Positions 12,156 through 21,318 of a DNA stretch of 64,000 bases are shown here, piece after piece; position 1 is the stretch's first letter; each line of letters starts with the position of its first letter. The translations under genes were made by a program, and so were the position numbers. The DNA comes from JAHEFT01 sp963700705 (GTDB taxonomy: Bacteria > Pseudomonadota > Gammaproteobacteria > Xanthomonadales > SZUA-36). Location of the stretch: contig CAVOYQ010000009.1 in the NCBI GenBank assembly GCA_963700705.1, forward strand, positions 62,001-126,000. The letters are read 5' to 3'. The notes under the pieces were generated by a model. That model saw nothing but the letters and a program-made list of their open reading frames with translations. It had not been told where the DNA came from and ran no database searches.

Positions 12156-12769
12156 CCGAACATTTCGATTTCGGCAGCCCAGTGTTTTGCGACCAGGTTG
12201 ATCGCTGACCGGTCGTAAAAATCCTGGTACCGGTGGTGCTCAGTGACATTCTTGCTGGGCAGCGCCTGGCAGGGAATTCCGATTTCATGGCATACCGTTT
12301 CCCAGTCCGCCTGCAGATTTTCCAGTTGGCCGACAAAATCCACCAGCAACAGGCCTTTCCGGTCGCACAGCATGTTCAGTTGGTAGGCATCACGCCGCGG
12401 TATTTGCATACGGATGAACTCCGGGAAGCCGGCCAGCCGGGACACCCGGGCGTGGCGTCCGTGTCCGGGCTGGTTGAGAATGTATTGGTACTCGGAGACC
12501 AGTCTTTCCCAGGGGTTGCGCACGAACGCGAATTTGAAATAGCGCCTGAAGGTCTCCTTGGGCATGCGTGACCGGGCGGCGAGTATGTCGTCGTGGGTGC
12601 GAAACAGGTGTTTGCGGTAGTCCCACTGGAACCGGGCCCGGCTTTTGAAGTGAGCCAGCCTGCCGGCCGGCGGCGGCAGGGACAGCGGAAGCAGGATGGC
12701 CTGCATACTGGTGCTTGCCACCTTGCGCATTTGTACAAAAATGAATTTATGGCTGTCCGAAATCAACAT
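12137..12769 (-). CDS. Sulfotransferase family protein (Sulfotransfer_2 type)
   Basis: A predicted PAPS-dependent sulfotransferase of 210 residues that moves sulfate onto a carbohydrate or other hydroxyl acceptor. The 5'-phosphosulfate loop appears as FVQMRKVASTSMQAIL near residues 11-26. The 3'-phosphate site appears as FKFAFVRNPWERLVSEYQYI near residues 78-97. The C-terminal part (VGQLENLQADWETVCHEIG, then NVTEHHRYQDFYD) fits the group that includes chondroitin and HNK-1 type enzymes. No signal peptide is seen. No exopolysaccharide genes lie nearby, so the acceptor is unknown. It is divergent from the MscS gene over an AT-rich 106-base spacer, and its 3' end overlaps the S9 peptidase gene. 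Confidence 0.85.
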   Translation of the reverse strand: MLISDSHKFIFVQMRKVASTSMQAILLPLSLPPPAGRLAHFKSRARFQWDYRKHLFRTHDDILAARSRMPKETFRRYFKFAFVRNPWERLVSEYQYILNQPGHGRHARVSRLAGFPEFIRMQIPRRDAYQLNMLCDRKGLLLVDFVGQLENLQADWETVCHEIGIPCQALPSKNVTEHHRYQDFYDRSAINLVAKHWAAEIEMFGYSFDG

Positions 12770-12875
12770 TTGCGTACTTCATTTTTTTCTGATTGTTGTA
12801 ACATGGGGCCACTCGTTTCCAGAGTTCAATTGTGCCATTATTGCTATTAACCAATAATTTCTGACAACCTTACTC

Positions 12876-14513
12876 ATGACAAAGAAATCCCAATTCATGC
12901 GCATTTTATCCCACCGCATCGGTCTGTGTGGCTTGTTCATTGTCCTGCTAACGGCCTTTACACCAGCAATATTTGCCCAGGATTCCGAGCTTGAGTCTGA
13001 GGCGATCAAGACGGCCCCCGTCGTCATCGATGGCAAGGAGTTGTTCAAGGTTCGCGGGGTTTCATCGTATCCGGCGAGTCAGCGGGCAGCGGAGATACGC
13101 GGCCGGATCATCGCGGCTGCCAAAGACAAGAATTTTTCTGTTGACGCCCTTACCTTCACGCAGGAAGAAAACCGGGACATGGTTAACGCGGGAGAAACCG
13201 TGCTGGTCAGCATATTCGATGTGGACGCCAAAATTGAAAACATCGACCGAAAAATTCTGGGCCAGGTGTTCAAAAAGAAAATCGCCGGAGCCATTACCGA
13301 ATTTCGGGAGGACCGCAGCCCCAGGGTTTTGTTAACCAATACGGTTTATGCCGTTGGCTTGACCGGAGCGATATTCCTGCTTTTATGGGGGTTCCTGCGG
13401 CTGTTCCGCTGGCTGGACGGCTGGGCGGTCCGGCACGTGCAGCGCAACATTGACAGTCTGGCCAGTAAATCCCATTCCCTGATCCAGGCCGGCCAGGTCT
13501 GGTCGTTGTTTGCCGGCTTTTTGCGCGCGCTGCGGTTTATCGTCCTGGCCATCGTTGTTTACTTCTACCTCAATACCTTGCTTGGGCTCTATCCCTGGAC
13601 GCGCCCGGCTGCGCTGATCCTGTTCGACCTGGTTTTTAACCCGGTCAGGAGCTTATGGGAAGGTTTCGTGGCTTCACTGCCAGACCTGATATTCCTCGCT
13701 GTCCTGTTCTTTGTGGTTCGCTATGTTCTGCGATTGACCCGTACGTTCTTTAAAGGTGTGGAAACCGGCCGGATCAAGCTGCAGAATTTTGACCAGGAAT
13801 GGGCATCTCCCACCTACCGGATCGTCCGGATATTGATCATTGCATTCTCGCTGGTGGTTGCTTATCCGTATATTCCCGGCTCCGATTCGGGCGCGTTCAA
13901 GGGGGTTTCACTTTTTCTCGGGGTTATTTTCTCACTGGGTTCTTCATCTTTCATTGCCAACATCATGGCAGGGGTGGCGATGACTTACCGCGGCGCTTTC
14001 AAGATTGGAGACCGGGTCAGGATCGGCGACGTGGTGGGGGAGGTGAGAGAAATCAAGAATATGACAACCCGGATCAGAACGGTTAAAAACGAGAGCGTCG
14101 TGATTCCGAATTCGAATATCCTGAACTCCAACGTGACCAACTATTCGCAACTGGCCAAAGACAGCGGTTTGATCATCCACACCATCGTCGGCATCGGCTA
14201 TGACACGCCGTGGCGGCAGGTCGAGGCGATGCTGCTGCTGGCGGCGGAGCGTACCCCCGGGCTGGAAAAGGATCCCGCGCCTTTCGTGTTGCAGCAGGAG
14301 ATGGGGGATTACGCCATCAACTACGAAATCAACGGCTATTGCAAGGACGTTTCCCGCATGCTGGCGGTCAAGTCCGACCTGCATCGCAACATCCAGGATG
14401 CGTTCAACGAACACGGTGTGCAGATCATGTCGCCGGCCTACGAGGCCGATCCGGCCACGCTGAAGATCGTGCCGCCCGATCAATGGTATGCAGCCCCCGC
14501 CCGGAAACCGTAA
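12876..14513 (+). CDS. MscS-family mechanosensitive channel with periplasmic N-terminal domain
   Basis: An inner-membrane channel that releases solutes on osmotic downshift. The 545-residue protein has a signal peptide (to TPAIFAQ), a periplasmic region of about 125 residues, then at least four membrane segments. The pore helix and beta domain are typical: LGSSSFIANIMAGVAMTYRG, then FKIGDRVRIGDVVGEVREI and the ESVVIPNSNILNSNVTNYS segment. The C-terminal alpha/beta domain runs to about residue 530. It is larger than E. coli MscS and resembles the YnaI/MSL-like variants with extra helices. It is intact. A UrcA-family gene follows after 134 bases. Confidence 0.92.
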   Translation: MTKKSQFMRILSHRIGLCGLFIVLLTAFTPAIFAQDSELESEAIKTAPVVIDGKELFKVRGVSSYPASQRAAEIRGRIIAAAKDKNFSVDALTFTQEENRDMVNAGETVLVSIFDVDAKIENIDRKILGQVFKKKIAGAITEFREDRSPRVLLTNTVYAVGLTGAIFLLLWGFLRLFRWLDGWAVRHVQRNIDSLASKSHSLIQAGQVWSLFAGFLRALRFIVLAIVVYFYLNTLLGLYPWTRPAALILFDLVFNPVRSLWEGFVASLPDLIFLAVLFFVVRYVLRLTRTFFKGVETGRIKLQNFDQEWASPTYRIVRILIIAFSLVVAYPYIPGSDSGAFKGVSLFLGVIFSLGSSSFIANIMAGVAMTYRGAFKIGDRVRIGDVVGEVREIKNMTTRIRTVKNESVVIPNSNILNSNVTNYSQLAKDSGLIIHTIVGIGYDTPWRQVEAMLLLAAERTPGLEKDPAPFVLQQEMGDYAINYEINGYCKDVSRMLAVKSDLHRNIQDAFNEHGVQIMSPAYEADPATLKIVPPDQWYAAPARKP

Positions 14514-14647
14514 ACTTCGACTCGTCCCGTCCAGGCGGTCCACTTATCGCAGCGGGCGTAACTTTTGCGCCGTTTGTGTCATCAATTAATGCATGGGCCA
14601 ACCATCAGCCCATACACCAGCCGATTGACACAAGCGAGGTAGACACA

Positions 14648-14992
14648 GTGAACAAATCATCCCATGCTCATCCCGTTCGGAAATCCCTGTTATTGCTGGG
14701 CGCCGCCGCGGCCATTTCATTGCCCTTGATGGTTTCCGCGAATGTAAGCGGCAAATCCAATGCCGGTTACAGCCTGCTCTACACGACAAAGCCGTCGCAG
14801 GTACGCACTGATCCCGAGGCGGTCTATATCAAGCTTCAGAACCTTACGTACGATCTGTGCGGTTCCCCGGACCTGCATATTACCGGCAGCTTGCGCAAAT
14901 CCGCCCAGGTCGAGGCGTGTTACGAGGAAACTTTGACGGCAGCCGTTGAACGGCTGGACCGGCCCGAAGTGACCGAATTACACCAGAACTAG
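14648..14992 (+). CDS. UrcA-family small secreted protein
   Basis: A 114-residue protein with a signal peptide (LLLLGAAAAISLPLMVSANV) and the UrcA-family pattern: YSLLYTTKPSQVRTDPEAV, a conserved LCG, then C-x-E-x-LTAAVERL and a closing LHQN. UrcA proteins are exported, have two conserved cysteines and no known function. The GTG start at 14648 has GAGG eight bases upstream and begins just before the signal peptide; the same frame runs open further upstream but that part overlaps the MscS gene and has no export signal. A hairpin follows the stop. Confidence 0.75.
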   Translation: MNKSSHAHPVRKSLLLLGAAAAISLPLMVSANVSGKSNAGYSLLYTTKPSQVRTDPEAVYIKLQNLTYDLCGSPDLHITGSLRKSAQVEACYEETLTAAVERLDRPEVTELHQN

Positions 14993-15010
14993 TCAACCTT
15001 CCCCGCAGAA

Positions 15011-15038
15011 ACGCCGGCTGAATTTCAGCCGGCGTTTG
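15011..15038. terminator. Bidirectional hairpin terminator
   Basis: A perfect 10-bp stem (ACGCCGGCTG / CAGCCGGCGT) with a five-base loop lies between the UrcA-family gene and the convergent oligopeptidase gene. It is flanked by AA on the left and TT on the right, so it can serve both strands. T tracts are short. Confidence 0.65.
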
Positions 15039-15051
15039 CTTGATCCGAAGC

Positions 15052-17244
15052 TCATTTTTCGATCCCGGCGAGATCCACCATGAAGGCAAATTCCCGGGCG
15101 GTTTCCTCGTACCGGCGATAGCGTCCCGACGCGCCGCCGTGCCCCGCATCCATATTGGTGATCATGATCAGGCGGTTATCATCGGTGCGCCGGTCGCGCA
15201 GGCGCGCCACCCACTTGGCGGGCTCGAAATACTGGACCTGGGAATCGTGCAGGCCGGTCGTGACCAGCAGGTTGGGATAGTCCTGCGCCGTGACCTGGTC
15301 ATACGGTGAGTAGGAAAGCATGTAGTCGTAGGCCTCTTTTTCCTTTGGATTGCCCCATTCCCTGAATTCACCGGTCGTCAGTGGAATGGATTCATCGAGC
15401 ATCGTGGTGATCACATCGACAAACGGCACGGCCGCGACAACGCCCCGGTACAGTTCCGGCGCCATGTTGACCACGGCTCCCATCAGCAAGCCACCGGCAC
15501 TGCCCCCCATGGCAAAGGTGCGCGACGGGTCGATGATGCCGTCCTGTTGCAGCCGCTTCGTGACATCGATGAAGTCGTTGAACGAATTCTTCTTGTTCAT
15601 CAGGCGACCGTTTTCATACCATTGGCGGCCCATTTCCTGGCCGCCGCGGATATGTGCGATCACGTAAACGAAGCCGCGGTCCATCAGGCTGACCACCGCG
15701 TTGCGGAACCAGGGATCGGTGGATGTAGCCGTAGGAGCCATAGGCGTAGATCAGCGCCGGGGCAGTGCCATTCAGCGGCGTGTCGCTGCGGTAGGCGAGC
15801 GACACCGGCACGTTCACACCGTCACGGGCGGGGACCATCATGCGGACGGTACGGTACTGGCTGCTGTCATAGCCGCCCAGCACCCGGTCGGCTTTCAGCA
15901 GCCTGCTTTCGCCGGAGGTGAGGTCGATTTCCCAAATCTGGTTGGGTGTAACCAGGCTGGAGTATCCGTAACGGATCACGTCGGTATCGGTATTCACATT
16001 GGTTCGAAGGCCACATCACGTAGGCTTCCTCGCTGGCGTCGAGGTACTTGTCCGTGCTGCCGTCGTGCGCCATGACCCTTACCTTTCTGAGCCCGTCTTT
16101 CCGCTCACCGACCACCAGCCAGTGATCAAACGCCTGGATTTCCTGCACCATGGCATCCGTCGCGGTTGGGAACCAGTTCCTTCCACTTCGACTTGTCCGG
16201 TGCATCTTGCAGCGTGGTGGACATGACGCGGAAATTTTCGGCATTCCAGTTGGTGCGGATATAGAAAACTCCGTTGGCGTGGTCTACATCGTACTCATGG
16301 CCGGTTTCGCGTGGCAGGATGTACTGAAAATCTGACAACGGCTCATTGCGCGTTCAGCACTTTCACTTCGCTGGTATCGGTATTGGTGTGAACGAGGAAG
16401 ATGTAATCCCCGGACCGGCTGCGCGAAAGCCCGGTGTAAAACGTGTTGTCGGCTTCCTCGTAAACCAGGACGTCTTGCGATGGATCGGTTCCCCGCTCGA
16501 TGCCGCATGACCCGGTAGCCCAGCAGGGTTTCCGGGTGTTTGTCGATGTAAAACAGGTACTGGCCATCGGCAGACCAGGCCAGGGACTCTTCCGCGTTGC
16601 CGATCTGCTTCGGGTAAAAATTCTCCGGTTTGCGTGTCGAGTACCCTGATGGTGTTGATGCGCCGGCCAACGGTATCCTCGGCAATCGCCACGTAACGGT
16701 GGTCATCACTGACCTCAATGCCCATCAACTGGTAGAAGCTATGCCCTTCCGCCCGCTGGTTGCCGTCGACCAGGATTTCTTCGGCCGCATCCATGCTGCC
16801 TTTGCGGCGGGCATATATCGCGTAATCCTTTCCGGGTTCGTAGCGGTTGTAGTACCAGTAACCGTTTTTCTCGTAGGGCACGCTGGAGTCATCCGGATCG
16901 AGGCGGCCGGTCATTTCATCGAACAGGGTTTTTTGCAGGGCTTCGGTATGCGCCATCTGGCTTTCGAAATACTGGTTTTCCGCTTCCAGGTAAGCCAGGA
17001 CTTCCGGGTCGCTGCGGGTGTCGTCACGCAGCCAGTAATATTCGTCCACCCGGGTGTCGCCGTGCTCGGTGATTTCAAACGGCCGTTTCCCGGCCTTTGG
17101 CTCGGCGACTACCGGCGATGAAGTCGCGCTTTCGGTGGCTTGCGGTGCGGTTCCGGCTACCGGTTCGGCGGCGGGTTTGCAGGCGAACAGGCTGAAAAGG
17201 ACCAGCGCCAGCAAAAGGTGCGTTTTTGCGAAAAATTGCTTCAT
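15052..17244 (-). CDS. Oligopeptidase B-like S9A lipoprotein (at least five frameshifts)
   Basis: A prolyl-oligopeptidase family enzyme, closest in motifs to oligopeptidase B, which cuts peptides after basic residues. The N-terminus has a lipobox (LALVLFSLFAC) and the propeller entry HGDTRVDEYYWLRDD. The propeller is spread over minus frames, with slips near 16630, 16505, 16340, 16165, 15995 and 15720. The catalytic domain is complete: HIRGGQEMGRQWYENGR, nucleophile MGGSAGGLLMGAV, acid region TTGLHDSQVQYFEPAKW and His DAGHGGASGRYRRYEE. About 730 residues when joined, normal for the family. It converges with the UrcA-family gene and is divergent from the DDAH-like gene. Confidence 0.82.
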
Positions 17245-17294
17245 GGATGTGATCTCGACGGGTGGATTTCAGATTAAACAAATGATCAGGTAGC

Positions 17295-17300
17295 TATACT
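17295..17300 (+). promoter_or_regulatory. Possible -10 box for DDAH-like gene
   Basis: TATACT lies 35 bases before the ATG at 17335, in the divergent spacer. The matching -35 position is poor, so this is a weak call based on one hexamer and its place. Confidence 0.3.
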
Positions 17301-17334
17301 GTTCCCCAAGTTTACCGTAAAGCAAGGAAACCCA

Positions 17335-18131
17335 ATGCGTACTCTGCACGAAGAAATTTCACACCGGTTCACGCGCGCCGTTGTGCGCACACCGTGTAAC
17401 AGCGTGGGCAAAGCGTTGCGCGCCACGGATCGCGGCGCACCGGACGCGGCCAGGTTCCGCGCAGAGCACGCTGCCTACGTGGGCGCGCTGCAAAGCCTGG
17501 GCCTTGACGTCACGATTCTGCCGCCGCTGGAGGAATTTCCCGATTCCGTGTTTATCGAAGACTCCGCGCTGTGCCTGCCGGAGGGCGCCATCATCCTCCG
17601 ACCGGGTGCTGCATCGCGGCGGGGTGAGGCAAGTCAATCCGTCGCGGCGCTGATCCAGCTCGGGGCTGGAGCTGAGGGAAGTTGACGACCCGGGGACGGT
17701 TGACGGCGGTGATGTGCTGGTTACCGGGTCAATGGTCCTGGTGGGGTTGTCTGCGAGAACCGACCAGGCGGGCTTTGATTCTCTGAAGGAAATTCCTGGC
17801 AGTCTGGGGATACGATGCGCGCGCCGTCCGCACACCCGCCGATGTGCTGCACTTCAAATCAGACTGCAATATTCTCGATGACAAGCTGCTGCTTTGCACG
17901 GCCCGCCTTGCCGGCGACCCGCAGCTGCGGGATTTCAGAATGCTCACCGTGCCGCCAGGAGAGGAGGCTGCCGCCAATTCGATCCGTGTCAACGATGCGG
18001 TGCTGGTACCACAAGGCTTTCCGCGAACCGCGGAATTGCTGGAACGGGCAGGATTCGATATCGTACTGGTTAAAACCAGTCAGGCCGCCCTGGCGGACGG
18101 CGGACTTTCCTGCATGTCCCTGCGACTATGA
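17335..18131 (+). CDS. Dimethylarginine dimethylaminohydrolase-like / amidinotransferase-family hydrolase (frameshifted)
   Basis: A guanidine-modifying enzyme of the DDAH/arginine deiminase fold. DDAH turns methylated arginine into citrulline plus a methylamine. The N-terminal third has RAVVRTPCNSVGKAL and the substrate-site FPDSVFIEDSALC. Slips near 17615-17665 and 17805 shift the frame. Between them is DPGTVDGGDVLVTG. The last part has the His region VLHFKSDCNILDD and the catalytic Cys near the C-terminus (DGGLSCMSLRL). About 265 residues when joined, as expected. The stop overlaps the convergent GST gene by six bases. Arginine deiminase itself is longer, so DDAH or a related dihydrolase fits better. 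Confidence 0.8.
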
Positions 18132-18743
18132 ACGGGACGCGTACCAGGCAACGACCCGGGGATCGGCCTCGATAAGCGCCTGGTGTTCAACCAGGTTCGG
18201 GGCGAGTTTATCTACCAGGTCTTTCGGAATATGATCGAGAGCCCCCGAACGCAACCAGCGGGTTTGCATCAACACCTTGAGGTCGGCAACGGTCAGCTTG
18301 TTGTCGGCAAAGTACCGGCCGCCTCCGCGTTGCAGCAGGGCGCTCAGACCTTTCACAAATGTGGTCAGCCAGCCATCCACGAGTTTTTCCCGGGCCGCCT
18401 TGAGTTCCTCGCCCTCCAGGCCGAACGTCCGGCCGATGTGGTGACCGATGTCCTCGACGGCATCCATCGCTTCATCACAGTAAAGCGCCTGCAGGTCGTC
18501 AGCCGGGTAAAGCCCTGCCATCTTGCCGATGTAACGGCAGAGGGCATTGGACTGGGTGACCGCTGCTCCATCGATCTCGAACACGGGCAGTGCATTGAAT
18601 GGGGTGTCCTGCCGCATCTTGCTGAACTCGGGGAACGACAAGCGGATATCCTCGAACGTAATCCCTGCCGCGTGCAGGGCGATCCGGATCGGTTCGCCGC
18701 GTCCGCCGGCGAAATCGAAATAGGTCAGTTTGTAGTTCGTCAT
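18126..18743 (-). CDS. Glutathione S-transferase, sigma-like
   Basis: A 205-residue cytosolic GST. The N-terminal thioredoxin-like domain starts YKLTYFDFAGGRGEPIRIAL, with the catalytic Tyr at residue 8, and has the glutathione-binding NALPVFEIDGAAVTQSNALC segment. The C-terminal helical domain has the capping-box region NKLTVADLKVLMQ. I chose the ATG at 18743, which has GGAGG upstream; the frame is open for a further 690 bases, but that part is antisense to the oxidoreductase gene and has no GST sequence. The gene is intact and converges on the DDAH-like gene. Confidence 0.92.
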   Translation of the reverse strand: MTNYKLTYFDFAGGRGEPIRIALHAAGITFEDIRLSFPEFSKMRQDTPFNALPVFEIDGAAVTQSNALCRYIGKMAGLYPADDLQALYCDEAMDAVEDIGHHIGRTFGLEGEELKAAREKLVDGWLTTFVKGLSALLQRGGGRYFADNKLTVADLKVLMQTRWLRSGALDHIPKDLVDKLAPNLVEHQALIEADPRVVAWYASRS

Positions 18744-18826
18744 CGTCGCGCCTCCATTCAGGTTGGCCGATCTTAGCAGTTCAAAGACATTTACGATATC
18801 AGGCCAGCAAAGGTATCCTGAAACCC

Positions 18827-19823
18827 ATGAAAGCCGTCGTTTACAAAAAATACGGATCGCCCGAAGTTCTTCAACTCGAAGAAATTGAAAAGCCACTACC
18901 GAAAGGACGATGAAATCCTGATCAGGATTCGGGCAGCGGAAGCCACCAAGGGCGATTGCGAAATGCGCAGTTTCCGCTTCCAGGTGAAGTGGTTCTGGCT
19001 GCCCATGCGGATCGCGTTTGGAATCACCCGGCCAAAAAAGCAGGTATTGGGGAGCTATTTCGCCGGCGAAGTCGAATCCGCCGGCAAGGACGTGACCCGT
19101 TTTGTGCCGGGAGACCGGGTCTTCGGCGCCAGCCGGCTTCGCATGGGCGCCTACGCTGAATACCTGTGTTTGCCAGCCAGCTACACGATTGTCGCCAAAC
19201 CGGTGAATTTGAGTTTTGAAGAGGCGGCGGCGGTTCCGCTGGGCGGGCTCAATGCGCTTCACTTCATGCGAAGGGCGGGCATCCGGCAAGGCGAAAAAGT
19301 CCTGGTGAACGGAGCCGGCGGCAGCATCGGCACGTTTGCCGTTCAAATCGCCAAATCGATGGGCGCCGAAGTAACGGCGGTCGACAGCGGGATCAAGCGG
19401 GAAATGCTGCTCGCCATCGGCGCCGATCATTTTGTCGATTACCGCAAGGAAGATTTTGCAGCCAACGGCCAGGCATACGATGTGATTTTCAACGTGGTGG
19501 CCAAAAGCTCCTACACAAAATGCATTGATTCGCTGAAGCCCGGTGGACGTTACCTGGTGGGAAATCCGCGCTTGTCAGACATGTTTCGATCGGTTCTGAC
19601 GTCGAGGTTTACCGACAAGACCGCTCTTATTGCGTTTGCCGCAGAAACCAGGGAGGAGTTGCAGACGCTCACGCAAATGATTGAGCAGGGCGCCATCAAA
19701 CCCGCGGTCGACAAGGTTTATCCGATGGAACAGGCTGCCGAAGCCCATCGAAGGGTCGAGACCGAACAGCGGTTGGGTATCGTTGTCCTGTCGATGGAAA
19801 CCGCGATACCTGTCCCGCTTTAG
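18827..19823 (+). CDS. MDR-family NAD(P)-dependent oxidoreductase (frameshift near N-terminus)
   Basis: A medium-chain dehydrogenase/reductase of the quinone-oxidoreductase type. The ATG at 18827 gives MKAVVYKKYGSPEVLQLEEI, then a slip near 18905 leads to DDEILIRIRAAEATKGDCEM. The cofactor site is VNGAGGSIGTFAVQIAKSMG. Structural zinc cysteines are absent and no catalytic-zinc ligand set is seen, so a zinc-free reductase is likely. The closing segment YPMEQAAEAHRRVETEQRLG is family-typical. About 331 residues. Its electron acceptor, possibly a quinone or enone, is unknown. It is divergent from the GST gene, with 83 bases between starts. Confidence 0.85.
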
Positions 19824-19836
19824 CTGTTGCAGGTCA

Positions 19837-21100
19837 CTAGCCCATCCGCCCGATCGGGTCCTCGAGGCTGTCCGGTGGCACCGTGAACCATGCGGGTCCT
19901 TCGGCGGTGATGTGCAGGCAGTCTTCCAGCCGGACGCCAAAGTTATCGAAGTCGTAAAGCCCCGGTTCGTCGGAAAAACACATGCCCGGTTCGAGCGGCG
20001 TCTGTTCTCCATGAACGAAATTGACCGGTTCGTGGCCATCCATGCCGATGCCGTGGCCGGTGCGGTGGCTCAGCCCCGGCACCTGGTATCCCGGCCCCCA
20101 GCCCAGTGATTCGTAGTAAGCCCGGACGGCGTCGTCGACCGACCCGGCCGGCGCCCCGACCTGCGCGGTCTCAAAGGCAATTTGCTGACCCTGCCTGACG
20201 GTGTTCCAGACTTCACGCTGACGCGCATTGGGCTCGCCGAAAACAAAGGTCCGCGAGATATCGGACTGGTAGCCGTACACGGAGCAGCCGCAATCCATCA
20301 GCACGATTTGCCCTTCCTCGATTTGCTGGGTCTGGCCCGTGCCGTGCGGGTAAGCGCTGGCGACGCCGAACAGGGCCATGTTCCAGATATCTTCGCCACC
20401 CAGCTGGGTTTGCGCTGCCTGCATCATCGCGTTGACGTCCGCGGGCACCATGCCCCGCTCCAACCGGCCGTAGACGTGGCGGTAAGCCGTCAGCGTTACT
20501 TCACTGGCCTTTTTCATCAGCGCGATTTCGTGCGCTGATTTGAACATCCGGCAAGCCTGCGTGACGGGTTGTGCCGGCACAATTTCAATGCCGGGCGCAG
20601 CGTCCAGCAACCCGAACGCCACGAACTGACGAACGGTGCCTTCCAGGCCGATCCGGCCGTTGTTGATACCCCTGTCCGCCAGGATGCCGACGACGCGTTG
20701 GAAGGGACTGTCGTGCTCGTTCCAGGCCCGAACGTCGTCACCAAACGTCATCGATTCGCGCACACTGGGTTCTTCAAAAAACGGCGTGACCACGCCGATA
20801 TCGCCTTCACGCGGAATGACCACTGCGGTCAGGCGCTCACTGCGCCACCAGCTGATCCCGGTGAAATACAACATCGCGGAACCGGGTTCGAGCAGGATCG
20901 CGTCGATGCCGTTTTCCTGCATCAGTAGTTGGGCTTTCGCAATCCGGGCCAGGCGTTCATCGGTGCTGATCGGGACGGCGTCGCCGGTGATGGATTGCAA
21001 TACGGGTGCGGCGCTTTGCTTGTCGCTCGGAGTACAGGCGCCAACTACGGCCACGCCGCGCCATCGCGCCGGACAATTTCAGAAAATCACGCTTCTTCAT
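19837..21100 (-). CDS. M24-family Xaa-Pro aminopeptidase/dipeptidase-like protein with Tat-like signal (frameshifted)
   Basis: A metallopeptidase with a creatinase-type pita-bread fold that removes residues next to proline. The ATG at 21100 opens MKKRDFLKLSGAMARRG, a Tat-like or lipoprotein signal. A slip near 21052 joins it to VAVVGACTPSDKQ. The metal ligands are present in order: LMDCGCSVYGYQSDISRTF (two Asp), HRTGHGIGMDGHE (His), FSDEPGLYD (Glu) and GVRLEDCLHI (Glu). The N-terminal non-catalytic domain spans about residues 45-190. About 420 residues in all. The stop is 13 bases from the convergent oxidoreductase stop. Confidence 0.86.
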
Positions 21101-21318
21101 ACCGGGTACGCTGTTCCTTGGTTGGTTTTGGATCACCTGATCATAATCGAAAACCGGGTGGGATAAAGCCCTTCGGATCAATATCAATCCGGGGCCGCCG
21201 GCGCGGCTTGTGGTCGTCATCAACAGGAATCAATTGCTTTTTTGAAAATGAGCTAGAATTATGTCATCGGAGCTATCTATTCTATAAACAATAGTGACTA
21301 CAAGGAGAGGGGTTACAG

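Noticed and set aside
18744..19430. N-terminal extension of the GST frame
   Set aside because: It is antisense to the oxidoreductase gene, and GST begins with a good ribosome-binding site at 18743.
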